A DNA stretch of 64,000 bases, from contig JBAZFB010000007.1 in assembly GCA_041653595.1 (NCBI GenBank), forward strand, positions 1-64,000. The letters run 5' to 3'. Shown here in pieces: positions 41,616 to 51,123 of the stretch. Under the pieces are notes generated by a model that saw only the letters and a list, made by a program, of their open reading frames with translations, had not been told where the DNA came from and ran no database searches. The translations under genes and the position numbers were made by a program. Source of the stretch: Candidatus Omnitrophota bacterium (GTDB lineage: Bacteria; Omnitrophota; Gorgyraeia; Pluralincolimonadales; Pluralincolimonadaceae). Numbering within the stretch: the first letter of the stretch is position 1; each line of letters starts with the position of its first letter.

Positions 41616-42398
41616 TTATTTTTGCTTTTCTTTCTTATCTTCGGGATATATCATTACCTTTGGAGATCCCGTGAGGATGACCTTCTGCTCAGGCGCGAGG
41701 TAAGTCGCCTCGTCGCTGTACGTCCAGCTGCCTTCCCTCATTATCTTCACGTTGCCCCTGGCTACTATTTTCGAGACCTGCTTTGTCTTCGTGTCGTAAT
41801 ATGCCGTCGCCGTGTCGCAGAATACCTGGCCGCGCTCGTCTTCTACCTTGACGTTCTTGTTGAAGACGGCGTAGCTTTTGCCGTAATCTATCTCCATCGG
41901 CCCGTCGCAGGTTATGGTCGTAGGCGTTTTAGTGGCGAACTCGCCTACGCTCTTTCCCTTTGCGTCGGACTTCATCACGACCGGCTTATCGGTCACTACC
42001 TTCTGTTCGGCGTTCTTCCAGTCGAGCGCGTCGGTCTTCATCTCCGTGCCGTTAGTGCCGGTCACGACGACGTTCGACTCGAAATGCGCGTCGTTCGAAC
42101 CCCTGTTGAATGAGCCTTTGTCGGCCGTAAGCGTCATGTCGCTCTGGTCGCCGTAGGCCTTAGCGACGATATCGGTAAGATTGACCACCTCGGAGACTAT
42201 ATCCGCGGATTTGCCCTGGACCTCCCATTTCTTCTTGCCGGTCTTCTCGAAACCGGACAGCGAGAACGCCATCATCCTCTGGTCGCCCGAGATCTCCGCC
42301 TCTTCCTCGGGCGGGGCCGGCGCTTTCGCCTGTTTGCCTTCACAGCCCGTGAACAAGAACACCACCAGCAGGGCGGTCGCGACCTTATTTAATCTCAT
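41616..42398 (-). CDS. LPS export protein, LptC-LptA fusion
   Basis: The 260-aa protein starts with a lipoprotein-like signal (ALLVVFLFTGCEGKQ, Cys near 19). The first half matches LptC (about 38-160: GFEKTGKKKWEVQGKSADI, SNVVVTGTNGTEMKTDALDW) and the second half the OstA/LptA bridge domain (about 165-255: ITCDGPMEIDYGKSYAVFNKN, NVKIMREGSWTYSDEATYL, VILTGSPKVM). LptC and LptA together make the periplasmic bridge for LPS. Here they seem joined in one chain next to lptB. A second, separate lptA elsewhere in the genome cannot be excluded. Confidence 0.82.
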   Translation of the reverse strand: MRLNKVATALLVVFLFTGCEGKQAKAPAPPEEEAEISGDQRMMAFSLSGFEKTGKKKWEVQGKSADIVSEVVNLTDIVAKAYGDQSDMTLTADKGSFNRGSNDAHFESNVVVTGTNGTEMKTDALDWKNAEQKVVTDKPVVMKSDAKGKSVGEFATKTPTTITCDGPMEIDYGKSYAVFNKNVKVEDERGQVFCDTATAYYDTKTKQVSKIVARGNVKIMREGSWTYSDEATYLAPEQKVILTGSPKVMIYPEDKKEKQK

Positions 42399-43327
42399 TT
42401 TGAGCCCTTCATTTCATTCAGGACGAACCCTTTCGCAGTCTGGGGGTTCGTCTTCCATCTGTTATGCATCCAGACCCATTGCGAAGGGTACTTCCGTATA
42501 TACGACTCGACGACCTTCGACCACTTTTCCGTATTTATTTTTATATCGTTCTCTTTATTTCCGGTTATCTCGAGCTCGAGCGGCTCCTCGACATATATGG
42601 TGTGGCTATTCCCCTCGCGCACTATGAACATCGGGATTATCGGCACGGCCGTTGCGAGGGCAAGTATGACCGGCGCGGTCGGCGTGTAAGCCGGACGCCC
42701 GAAGAAATCCACAAAAACCCCGTCGACGGAGGATATATCCTGGTCGGCAAGTATCGCGATCGATTGCCCGCCGCGCAGCAGCCTGAGTATCGTCTTTACC
42801 GACTCGTCCCGCATCACGACGTTGACGCCCATCTTCCGGCGCAGGCCGTTCATCCAATCGTCAAACTTCACGTAACGCAGCCTCCGGGCGAGGACGTTCA
42901 CCGGGTATTTTTTGAGGCCGAACCATCCGGCAAGGAGCTCCCAGTTGCCTAGATGCGCCGAGAGGACTATAAAACCCCTCTTCTGCGAAAGAGCCTTGTC
43001 TACTATATCGAGGCCTCTTATCCTGACGTGCCTGTCTATGTTCCGGGTGGTCAGTTTAGAAGCGCTTAATATCTCAAAAAGGTTCTCGCCTAAATTGCGG
43101 AAGATACCCTTGGCGATAGCCCTTATTTCAGCTTCGGTCTTCTCTCCCTTGAACGCGATCCTGAGGTTCTCTATCGCGCTCTTCCTGTGGCCGGGCACCA
43201 AAAAAAAGGCGCACTCTCCCATTCGCCTGCCTAAAAATTTGTTAATTTTTATCGGGAAGAGAAGCGAGATAAAACTGGCTGTCCTAAGAAGGTAATAAAG
43301 ATACCTTCTCCTGATTCTGTGCTTCAC
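42395..43327 (-). CDS. lpxL: lipid A biosynthesis lauroyl acyltransferase family
   Basis: This family (LpxL/HtrB) adds a secondary acyl chain to lipid A at the inner membrane. The 310-aa protein has the catalytic HxxxxE motif as SAHLGNWELL (His near 121) and the conserved DQDISSVDGVFVDFFGRPAYT segment. An N-terminal hydrophobic stretch anchors it to the membrane. The first codon is GTG at 43327, about 9 bp after the -10 of a strong promoter, so the message has almost no leader. It overlaps the LptCA gene by 4 nt, linking lipid A maturation with LPS export. LpxM-type specificity is possible. Confidence 0.9.
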   Translation of the reverse strand: MKHRIRRRYLYYLLRTASFISLLFPIKINKFLGRRMGECAFFLVPGHRKSAIENLRIAFKGEKTEAEIRAIAKGIFRNLGENLFEILSASKLTTRNIDRHVRIRGLDIVDKALSQKRGFIVLSAHLGNWELLAGWFGLKKYPVNVLARRLRYVKFDDWMNGLRRKMGVNVVMRDESVKTILRLLRGGQSIAILADQDISSVDGVFVDFFGRPAYTPTAPVILALATAVPIIPMFIVREGNSHTIYVEEPLELEITGNKENDIKINTEKWSKVVESYIRKYPSQWVWMHNRWKTNPQTAKGFVLNEMKGSK

Positions 43328-43335
43328 AACGGGTT

Positions 43336-43364
43336 ATAATAGCAAAAGATATGCGTGAAGTCAA
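43336..43364 (-). promoter_or_regulatory. promoter upstream of lpxL
   Basis: On the minus strand TTGACT (43364 to 43359), a 17-bp spacer ending in TGC and TATTAT (43341 to 43336) make a strong sigma70-type, extended -10 promoter. The predicted start (near 43329) is only a few bases before the lpxL GTG at 43327, implying a leaderless or almost leaderless mRNA. It sits right after the last gene of the secretion operon. Confidence 0.85.
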
Positions 43365-43367
43365 GCG

Positions 43368-43784
43368 CTAACGCCCTATCCTGAGGGTCCTTATCTCATC
43401 GCCGGACTTGACGGTCACGGCGTCTTTCGTTATCTCCAATATCTTGTATCCCGATACCTGGTCGCCTACTTTCGCCACCTTGCCGTCTATTATGCAATAG
43501 CTCTTCCCGGGGTCGCAGAAGATCCCGCTAAGAGATGCCGGGCCTGCGCCGGCCTCGGCCGGCCCGCCGCCGATCGCGAACGGGTCCCTGCCCCAGGATT
43601 TGAACGAGCTTGTCATACGCTCTTTTTGGAAGACGGGTTTTTGGGCCGGGGCTGCGGCCGCGGGAGCGGTTTTCGCCTCCTCCGGCTTTTTAGCGCGCGG
43701 CTTCAGGACGGCCATCGCGGTAACGGCAATAAATATCGCGATGACTACCCCAAGGATGACTAATTGCTGTTTATTCTTGTCCAC
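43368..43784 (-). CDS. PilP/GspC-like pilus or secretion protein
   Basis: The 138-aa protein has an N-terminal membrane anchor (LVILGVVIAIFIAVTAMAVL), a low-complexity Ala/Pro linker and a small C-terminal domain with GRDPFAIGG and LSGIFCDPGKSYCIIDGKVAKVGDQVSGYKI-type repeats, like PilP or the HR region of GspC. Such proteins link the inner membrane platform to the outer membrane secretin. It is the last gene of the operon, overlapping the PilO gene by 14 nt. Sequence similarity is modest and the name rests partly on position. Confidence 0.75.
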   Translation of the reverse strand: MDKNKQQLVILGVVIAIFIAVTAMAVLKPRAKKPEEAKTAPAAAAPAQKPVFQKERMTSSFKSWGRDPFAIGGGPAEAGAGPASLSGIFCDPGKSYCIIDGKVAKVGDQVSGYKILEITKDAVTVKSGDEIRTLRIGR

Positions 43785-44352
43785 TTTCGGCCTCTTCCAG
43801 GGTATACGTGAACACCTTCATATCCACTATTAATTTCGGGAACGTCCTCTCGTCTTTCGCGATCCGGAATTCCGGGACGGCCGCAAAACTGCTCTCCAGA
43901 CTATCCAACGATCCGAGATAATCCCCGAGGCTCTTATAGGCCGCCCTCATCTTTATGTCTATGGGTAACGCCTTGCAATTGAACGCCGCGGACATCTCAG
44001 GGAGCGGTTCGGCCGGCTGGGGCGTTATCGAGATGAAATCTATGTTGAGACCCTTACCCTTCTTCGCCAACTCCTCGAGTATAGCCGGCGTCGGGCTCTT
44101 TGAAGGGAGCCGCTTGCGCAGGTCCCCGACTTTCGCCTCTACCCCGGCCTTATCCAATTTGAACGCGGAAAGTTTATTGCGACCGGCGGTAAGCTGGGCA
44201 TTGAGCTCGCGCCAGGTCTTCTTCTTCTCGGCCAGTTCCTTCCTCGCCGGAGCGAGAACCACCGCGAACAGAATAAGGAATATGACGATCCCGGTGATGA
44301 CCGCCACAGCCGTCTTATTCTTCTTCAGTCCTATATTTTTCAGAACAGGCAT
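43771..44352 (-). CDS. PilO/GspM-like platform protein
   Basis: The 193-aa protein has one membrane segment (AVAVITGIVIFLILFAVVLA), a short coiled coil (KELAEKKKTWRELNAQL) and a C-terminal ferredoxin-like domain with ILEELAKKGKGLNIDFISI and YKSLGDYLGSLDSL, the PilO pattern. PilO (GspM in type II secretion) forms a complex with PilN and PilP on the periplasmic side. It overlaps the PilM-PilN fusion gene by 13 nt and the last gene by 14 nt. Confidence 0.82.
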   Translation of the reverse strand: MPVLKNIGLKKNKTAVAVITGIVIFLILFAVVLAPARKELAEKKKTWRELNAQLTAGRNKLSAFKLDKAGVEAKVGDLRKRLPSKSPTPAILEELAKKGKGLNIDFISITPQPAEPLPEMSAAFNCKALPIDIKMRAAYKSLGDYLGSLDSLESSFAAVPEFRIAKDERTFPKLIVDMKVFTYTLEEAESGQE

Positions 44353-45776
44353 TTGATATCGAACTCCGTATTTGAATTCATGCCTTCGCCCATCTTGGCG
44401 TTCAATAGCGTCACGCTCTTGAACATGCCTCCTTCAAGCGACGATATGATGCCGGACAGGGCCTTTTCGCGGTTCTTGACGTCGCCTGTGATCTGGCCGC
44501 TTATCTCTAAACCGGACGCGTCAGCCTTAAGGCTCGAGAGGACCGCGTATTTCGGGAGCCTGTTGCTGAGTTCTTTTAACGCCTCTTTCCACGGCGGGAT
44601 GCCTGAGAGGACCGAGTCGATAAACGCCTTCCTTTCGGAGAGTTCTACCGCGAGGCGCTCATAATGCGATGTTATCTCCAGCTGGGGTTTCATGACCTCC
44701 ATCTCCTTTATCCCGTAGCTTATCTTCTTGTCGTAGTTAGCCAGCTGCATCCTCATGCCGATAAAAGAGAGCACCAGGGAAACGGCGACCGCGGCTACCA
44801 CCGACTCGACCGCCGCTTTCTCGAATGTGCGTATGGTCTTTTGTTTTAATTCCGGCGGCAAAAGGTTTATCCCCCGGCCCTCGCTTAAGGCCGCGCCTAC
44901 GGCGTTGGCGAAGATGCCTGATGCCGGGGCCGGATCGGCGAGCGCGCCCTTTTCCAGAGAGATCCCCTTAAATGGGTCTCCCTGAGAGACCGGAACGCCG
45001 ATGTTCTCCTGTAAAAATTCCGCCAGTCCCTTTATCGACGCGCCGCCTCCGGTTAGGAAGACCGACCCGACCTTGTCTCCGGACGATTCGTTCCCGTAAT
45101 AGTGGAGGGACCGGTCGATCTCCTGCGCCAGCCGTTCCGCCGCCGGGCGGTTCAGGTCTTTGGTGATCGCGGCGGCGCCTGAATTGACATTTCTTGTGAA
45201 CGCAAGATAACCGTCTTTTATGATATTTATCCCGGTATAATTATGCCCGATATCCACGACCGCGGCGGCCTCGCCTCCCTTAAGGCCCATGCGGTTCGAC
45301 AGCTTCTCTATGGCAATAGGCGGCGGGAAGAGCGCGGCCGGGCTGATGCCCGCCCCGGCGAGGGCTCCCACTATACTGTCTACCGCCTTTGCCGGCATCA
45401 CGGCCAGCTTCACTTTGTATTTGCTTACGCCTCCCTCGGCGGTCTCCTGCAGTTTGTAATCAATAAGGAGCTCGTCAAGCGGCAGGGATACCTTCTCTTT
45501 CACCTGCCATCTCACTGCCTCGGGTATCTCCCGGTCCGACATCTTTGGTATCGTGAAATAACGCAGGCATCCTTCCGGGCAATCGGCTACGCAGGTGACC
45601 CTGGCGGATTTGACACTCATGCCGGCCACGGCCTTCTTTACGCCTTCCTCTTTCGGGACGAGGCCGGCTTTTTTTAAAATGATATCTCCGGCAGGCCCGG
45701 TCCCTATCTCGACCGCTTTTATCGCCGAGGAACCGATATCTATGCCTATATATATCTCTTTCTTTTTGAAATTCAT
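44340..45776 (-). CDS. PilM-PilN fusion (GspL-like)
   Basis: The 478-aa protein has an actin-like PilM domain (about 1-300: YIGIDIGSSAIKAVEIG, VVDIGHNYTGI, FLTGGGASIKGLAEFL), then one membrane segment (SVVAAVAVSLVLSFIG) and a PilN-like ferredoxin domain (about 370-478). In type IV pili PilM and PilN are separate proteins; in type II secretion GspL carries an actin-like half, a membrane segment and a periplasmic half in one chain. I start at the ATG at 45776, which overlaps the upstream TGA as ATGA. A start at 45806 is less likely. Confidence 0.9.
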   Translation of the reverse strand: MNFKKKEIYIGIDIGSSAIKAVEIGTGPAGDIILKKAGLVPKEEGVKKAVAGMSVKSARVTCVADCPEGCLRYFTIPKMSDREIPEAVRWQVKEKVSLPLDELLIDYKLQETAEGGVSKYKVKLAVMPAKAVDSIVGALAGAGISPAALFPPPIAIEKLSNRMGLKGGEAAAVVDIGHNYTGINIIKDGYLAFTRNVNSGAAAITKDLNRPAAERLAQEIDRSLHYYGNESSGDKVGSVFLTGGGASIKGLAEFLQENIGVPVSQGDPFKGISLEKGALADPAPASGIFANAVGAALSEGRGINLLPPELKQKTIRTFEKAAVESVVAAVAVSLVLSFIGMRMQLANYDKKISYGIKEMEVMKPQLEITSHYERLAVELSERKAFIDSVLSGIPPWKEALKELSNRLPKYAVLSSLKADASGLEISGQITGDVKNREKALSGIISSLEGGMFKSVTLLNAKMGEGMNSNTEFDIKCLF

Positions 45777-46192
45777 TGCTCGTAACTCTCTTTCCAGGAA
45801 GAGCATGCAAGGAACTTGCCGCTTCCATCGTCCGTATAGACGGCGACGAGGCGCGCTTTTATCTCTTTCCCCGTTGCGGGGAGGTCAAGAGGCATCTTGC
45901 CCCGCACATCGATAGTTAACGTATCGGAAACGCGGGTGACCGCTACATACTCGACCGTCCCGTCGCCGAGCGGTATGGGCGCGGGAACGGCCGCGACCGG
46001 ACGCCCGGCCCGCACATCGCTCAATATATTGTCAACGCCTGCCTGGGCCAGATATAACGCCTTCGCATCGTCGAGCTGAAATCCGGCGGATCTTGTATTG
46101 GAAGAGACCATGGATACTATAGCCATCGTCATGACGGCGAGGGCCGTCATGAACACAAATGTGATTATCAGCGCGAAACCACGCCCTCTCAT
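45773..46192 (-). CDS. GspK/PilX-like minor pseudopilin
   Basis: The 139-aa protein has the prepilin-like hydrophobic N-terminus RGFALIITFVFMTALAVMTM. At position 5 of the predicted mature protein it has Ile instead of the usual Glu, as in GspK. AKALYLAQAGVDNIL is the typical GspK/PilX continuation. The large GspK domain is missing, so it is shorter than known GspK. It lies in the K place between GspJ- and GspL-like genes and overlaps both by 4 nt. Confidence 0.75.
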   Translation of the reverse strand: MRGRGFALIITFVFMTALAVMTMAIVSMVSSNTRSAGFQLDDAKALYLAQAGVDNILSDVRAGRPVAAVPAPIPLGDGTVEYVAVTRVSDTLTIDVRGKMPLDLPATGKEIKARLVAVYTDDGSGKFLACSSWKESYEQ

Positions 46193-46710
46193 ATGCCCCT
46201 CGGCCTGACTTTAGCCATGAATTGGATCGATTCCGCCCCGCTCGCAAATGTCAGGTCGATCCCCACGACCCTTATCTGGGACGGGACTATCACGAGCATC
46301 GGGTTGGTGTTATCATCGGGCCTGTAATACCTGAACGCCAGCGACTGGACGTTCCGCGCCACCACCGGCCCGCCGGCGCCGTCCTGCGTGCGCAGCAGGT
46401 TGCCGCGCGCCAGCCGGTAGCGGATGGTCTCCTGGCTGCCGTCGCCGTCGACATCCGCGAGGAAAGTCAGGCTGCGGGTGTCCGTCGGCGCTATAAAAGA
46501 CGTGGCCTGCCTCAGGTCGCATGACATAGTATTCAGTCCGTAAGATATATCTTTAATGAAACCTCCCCTCGTCATTTCTTCGCCCAATATCCTTAACCCG
46601 ACCATGTAAGTAAGGGCTATGGCGCACATTAAAACGGAAACGAGCGCCATATTAAAGACGACCTCTATCAGGGTGAGGCCGCGCCCGTCCCTAATTGACA
46701 TCCGAGACAT
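46189..46710 (-). CDS. GspJ/PilW-like minor pseudopilin
   Basis: The 173-aa protein starts with a type III signal: RG-LTLIEVVFNMALVSVL, with Glu at position 5 of the mature form. The globular part includes SCDLRQATSFIAP and LTFLADVDGDGSQETIRYRLARGNLLRTQDG, typical for the GspJ/PilW family. It probably belongs to the tip complex with GspI- and GspK-like proteins. It overlaps the GspI-like gene by 20 nt. The start at 46701 is an alternative. Confidence 0.82.
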   Translation of the reverse strand: MSRMSIRDGRGLTLIEVVFNMALVSVLMCAIALTYMVGLRILGEEMTRGGFIKDISYGLNTMSCDLRQATSFIAPTDTRSLTFLADVDGDGSQETIRYRLARGNLLRTQDGAGGPVVARNVQSLAFRYYRPDDNTNPMLVIVPSQIRVVGIDLTFASGAESIQFMAKVRPRGI

Positions 46711-47062
46711 ACGTGACTAAGGATATCTTCACGTCTCCCGACCTTTGCCTCCAATAGATATTGACCGTTACCTGTTTAAGGTTCGGTTTAGCGCCCAGGA
46801 CCAGGACCTCCCTCTCAAATAACGCGTAAGGGCTGCCTGCCGCCGTCCTCGCCTCGGGGACTATCGAGGCATACGGGACGTTGCGAATCTCTTCCATCTT
46901 CACCTGCGCAAGCGCGGTAGCGAGCACCGTATTCTCGTTCTCGACGCTGCCGTAAATGCCCATACTTAATATTTGCAGCAGCACTACCGCGCCGGCCGCG
47001 AAAAGCGCGATCACGATCAGGATCTCTATCAGCGTAAAACCGCGCGCGCCGATTTTGGCCAA
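46691..47062 (-). CDS. GspI/PilV-like minor pseudopilin
   Basis: The 123-aa protein has a type III prepilin signal RG-FTLIEILIVIALFAAGAVV with Glu5, and the pattern ENENTVLATALAQVKMEEIRN, which is characteristic of GspI (A-x2-KMEE). GspI forms the pseudopilus tip core with GspJ and GspK. It lies 3 nt after GspG and overlaps GspJ. Confidence 0.84.
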   Translation of the reverse strand: MAKIGARGFTLIEILIVIALFAAGAVVLLQILSMGIYGSVENENTVLATALAQVKMEEIRNVPYASIVPEARTAAGSPYALFEREVLVLGAKPNLKQVTVNIYWRQRSGDVKISLVTYVSDVN

Positions 47063-47065
47063 AAG

Positions 47066-47521
47066 CTAAAAACCTCCCGAACCCGGAGTCCCGTTTGAGA
47101 CGAAGATATCATCGCCTGTCGCGCCTGCGGGATTCACCGTTCCCGTGGCGCTGATACCTGTTATCGTAGCCGTCCTGTTGGGGCCGAGAGACCAGATCAC
47201 ATAATACGCTCCGCTGACCGCATATCTGTACTGCGTCGTCGCCGAGGCGCCGAACGGGTCATATAAAACAGAGCCTAGTATCTGCGGGATGGCCGTCGTC
47301 AACTGGGTCTCCCAACTACCGCCCGCTGCCGGATACGTATGCGGGTTGCGGTGCATATACCACGATTCTACCGCTGCCTGCAACGTCCTCAATTCCGCGG
47401 CGGCCTTGGTCGTGTTGCCCTCGTCGCGCATGCCTCCGAACCTCGGCAGGGCGATCCCTATCAGTATCGCGATGACCATGATGACGATAAGAAGTTCTAC
47501 AAGCGTAAACCCCTTCCTCAT
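47066..47521 (-). CDS. GspG-like major pseudopilin
   Basis: The 151-aa protein has the prepilin signal KG-FTLVELLIVIMVIAILIGIA with Glu5, and the C-terminal pattern LYDPFGASATTQYRYAVSGA...WSLGPN...GDDIFVSNG, close to the GspG Ca-binding type (DPWG...YdiwSlGpDG...dDi). This supports a type II secretion pseudopilin instead of a long pilin. The start is set at 47521, with AAAGGAGG nearby, instead of 47581. Two strong hairpins lie in the spacer upstream. Confidence 0.88.
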   Translation of the reverse strand: MRKGFTLVELLIVIMVIAILIGIALPRFGGMRDEGNTTKAAAELRTLQAAVESWYMHRNPHTYPAAGGSWETQLTTAIPQILGSVLYDPFGASATTQYRYAVSGAYYVIWSLGPNRTATITGISATGTVNPAGATGDDIFVSNGTPGSGGF

Positions 47522-47540
47522 CTTACTTCCTCCTTTCGTT

Positions 47541-47592
47541 AATGGTAGATGGTGAACATCTACCATTCGCGCTTGACGCATATGTCAAGCGC
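47541..47592 (-). other. two tandem hairpins upstream of the major pseudopilin
   Basis: GCGCTTGAC with GTCAAGCGC (47569-47577 and 47584-47592) gives a 9-bp stem right after the gspF stop. AATGGTAGATG with CATCTACCATT (47541-47551 and 47557-47567) gives an 11-bp stem. Neither is followed by a T run on the gene strand. They are well placed to stabilise or separate the gspG part of the mRNA, as major pilins are often needed in excess. Confidence 0.75.
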
Positions 47593-48807
47593 TCACCTTC
47601 TTAACACTTTTACCAGGTCGAACATAGGAACCAATATCGAGGCCATGATGACGGCCACGACACTACCCATTATCAATAAAAATGCCGGCTCGAGAAGGGA
47701 CGTGAGCCTCTTTATGTGATAAGCGACGGCCGCCTCGTAGAGATCGGCGACCTTATTCAGCATTATGTCGAGGTTGCCGGTCTCCTCGCCTGCCGCGATC
47801 ATCTGGACCGTATCCGGAGGGAACTCCGCGCTCGCTTTAAGCGGCTCTGATATCTTGCTCCCGCCGCGCACCGCCTCGCGCGCTTTCGCGACCACGCGCG
47901 ATAAGACCTCGTTGCCGATAGTCGCCTCGAGTATCTCCAGCGATTCGAGTATATCCACGCCGCTCGCCGAAAGCGTGGAGAGCATCCGGGCGAACCTGGC
48001 TATGGCCGCCTTGCGGATGAGCGGACCGACCACCGGGACGGCGAGTTTAAGGCCGTCGACCTTTAAGCGCCCTCCGCGGGTATCCGCGTAGATACGCGCG
48101 GCCAGGAAAAGCGCGGTCAGGCCGAGGGCGAAAATGTACCAGTAATCTTTTATCGCCATCCCCGCGCCGTAGAGTATGCGCGTGACGATCGGGAGCGGAA
48201 TATTTGCCCGCAAGAATATATCCGCGAACTTCGGTATTATGAACGTAACTATGAATAAAATAACGACGGCCGCGGCTACGGACAGGACCGCGGGATACAA
48301 TAACGCGCCGCTGACCTTCTGCCTAAGGTCCAGCTCGTTCTCGCCGAAATCGGCCAGCCTCTTCAACACGAGGGAAAGGTTGCCGCTCGCCTCGCCCGCC
48401 TTGACCATGCTTATCGTGAGCCTGGAAAAAGCCAGCGGGTGGGCCATAAGCGCCTCAGAGAGCGAAGAACCTGTCTCCACCTTGACCGTGACGTCTTCCA
48501 GTAATTTTCTAAGCCTCCTGTTCTCCGTCTGAGCGGAGATGGTCCTAAGCGAGGTCAAGAGGGGCAATCCCGCTTCGAGCATATTCGATAATTGGATATT
48601 AAAGAATATCATATCCTCGGGTTTTATGCCCCCGAACCCGCCGATAAAGTCCCCGACAGAAAATCCGCCGGAGGCGACCGAGACCCCGGTTATAACATAC
48701 CCCATCTTGCGGAGTTTTTCGACGAGATCGGCCTCTGCCGGAGCTTCCATCACCCCTTCCACGAATTTCCCCGATTCGTCTCTCGCCTTATAGCGGTATA
48801 GGGACAT
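47593..48807 (-). CDS. GspF/PilC-family inner membrane platform protein
   Basis: The 404-aa protein has the tandem T2SSF domains (about 70-190 and 272-395) with IKPEDMIFFNIQLSNMLEAGLPLL, TGSSLSEALMAHP and GEASGNLSLVLKRLAD in the first half, and ASGVDILESLEI, GGSKISEPLKAS and GEETGNLDIML in the second half. Three hydrophobic segments are visible. It is the inner membrane platform that binds the GspE/PilB ATPase. It starts 2 nt after gspE. Confidence 0.95.
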   Translation of the reverse strand: MSLYRYKARDESGKFVEGVMEAPAEADLVEKLRKMGYVITGVSVASGGFSVGDFIGGFGGIKPEDMIFFNIQLSNMLEAGLPLLTSLRTISAQTENRRLRKLLEDVTVKVETGSSLSEALMAHPLAFSRLTISMVKAGEASGNLSLVLKRLADFGENELDLRQKVSGALLYPAVLSVAAAVVILFIVTFIIPKFADIFLRANIPLPIVTRILYGAGMAIKDYWYIFALGLTALFLAARIYADTRGGRLKVDGLKLAVPVVGPLIRKAAIARFARMLSTLSASGVDILESLEILEATIGNEVLSRVVAKAREAVRGGSKISEPLKASAEFPPDTVQMIAAGEETGNLDIMLNKVADLYEAAVAYHIKRLTSLLEPAFLLIMGSVVAVIMASILVPMFDLVKVLRR

Positions 48808-48809
48808 GC

Positions 48810-50507
<1,698 letters not shown>

Positions 50508-50574
50508 CACCACTCCTTGTAAGAAGGGCTGCTTTTTTACGACTTTTTAAATTGTTAACTTATTCCGATTAAAT

Positions 50575-50603
50575 AGTATACGTGAGCGGGATTTTTTTGT
50601 CAA
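50575..50603 (-). promoter_or_regulatory. promoter of the secretion/pilus operon
   Basis: TTGACA (50603 to 50598), a 17-bp spacer and TATACT (50580 to 50575) on the minus strand match the sigma70 consensus nearly perfectly. The predicted start near 50568 gives a leader of about 60 nt before the gspE ATG, with AAGGAG as the ribosome site. It lies directly after kdsC. No clear terminator for kdsC is seen between them. Confidence 0.9.
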
Positions 50604-50621
50604 CGTATTTTGGGCTGGGGA

Positions 50622-51122
50622 CTATTCCGGCCATTTATTCTGGGCCTTGAGGATGATCTCTATAAGCTCGCGTATCGCGCCGCGGCCGCTTCCTGCATTC
50701 GTGGTGTAATGGGCGGCGGATTTGACCTCGGGCCTGCTGTAAGGGACCGCGACGGCGAGGCCGGCGCGCTTCATGATCGGCATATCTATCAGGTCGTCAC
50801 CGATAAAGCACGCCTCTTCATCGGTAATCTTGAATATCCTGAGGAGCTTTTCATAGGCCGCGCCCTTGTCTTTCACGTTCATAAAGGCCTTGGTGATATG
50901 GCAGACCTTCGCCCTGCGGGAGACTATGCGGGATTTCTTGGCGGTCACTATCGCGGACTTCAGGCCGGCCCTCCACCAGAGGGTCAGGCCGTACCCGTCC
51001 TGAACGTCGAACGCCTTGAACTCGTCGCCGTAGTTGTCGTATATTATCTTGCCGTCTGTCATGACCCCGTCGACGTCCAGGATAAGCAGCTTTATCTTGG
51101 CGGCCCTTTCCCGGATATCCAT
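50622..51122 (-). CDS. kdsC: 3-deoxy-D-manno-octulosonate 8-phosphate phosphatase
   Basis: KdsC removes the phosphate from KDO-8-P. The 166-aa HAD enzyme has the catalytic DxD as LLILDVDGVMTDGK (near 13-26), IVTAKKSRIVSRRAK and FIGDDLIDMPIMKRAGL, and lacks a cap domain. A TTG at 51131 would give a longer reading; the ATG at 51122, one base after the kdsD stop, is preferred. kdsD and kdsC adjacent is the E. coli order. Confidence 0.94.
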   Translation of the reverse strand: MDIRERAAKIKLLILDVDGVMTDGKIIYDNYGDEFKAFDVQDGYGLTLWWRAGLKSAIVTAKKSRIVSRRAKVCHITKAFMNVKDKGAAYEKLLRIFKITDEEACFIGDDLIDMPIMKRAGLAVAVPYSRPEVKSAAHYTTNAGSGRGAIRELIEIILKAQNKWPE

Positions 51123-51123
51123 A

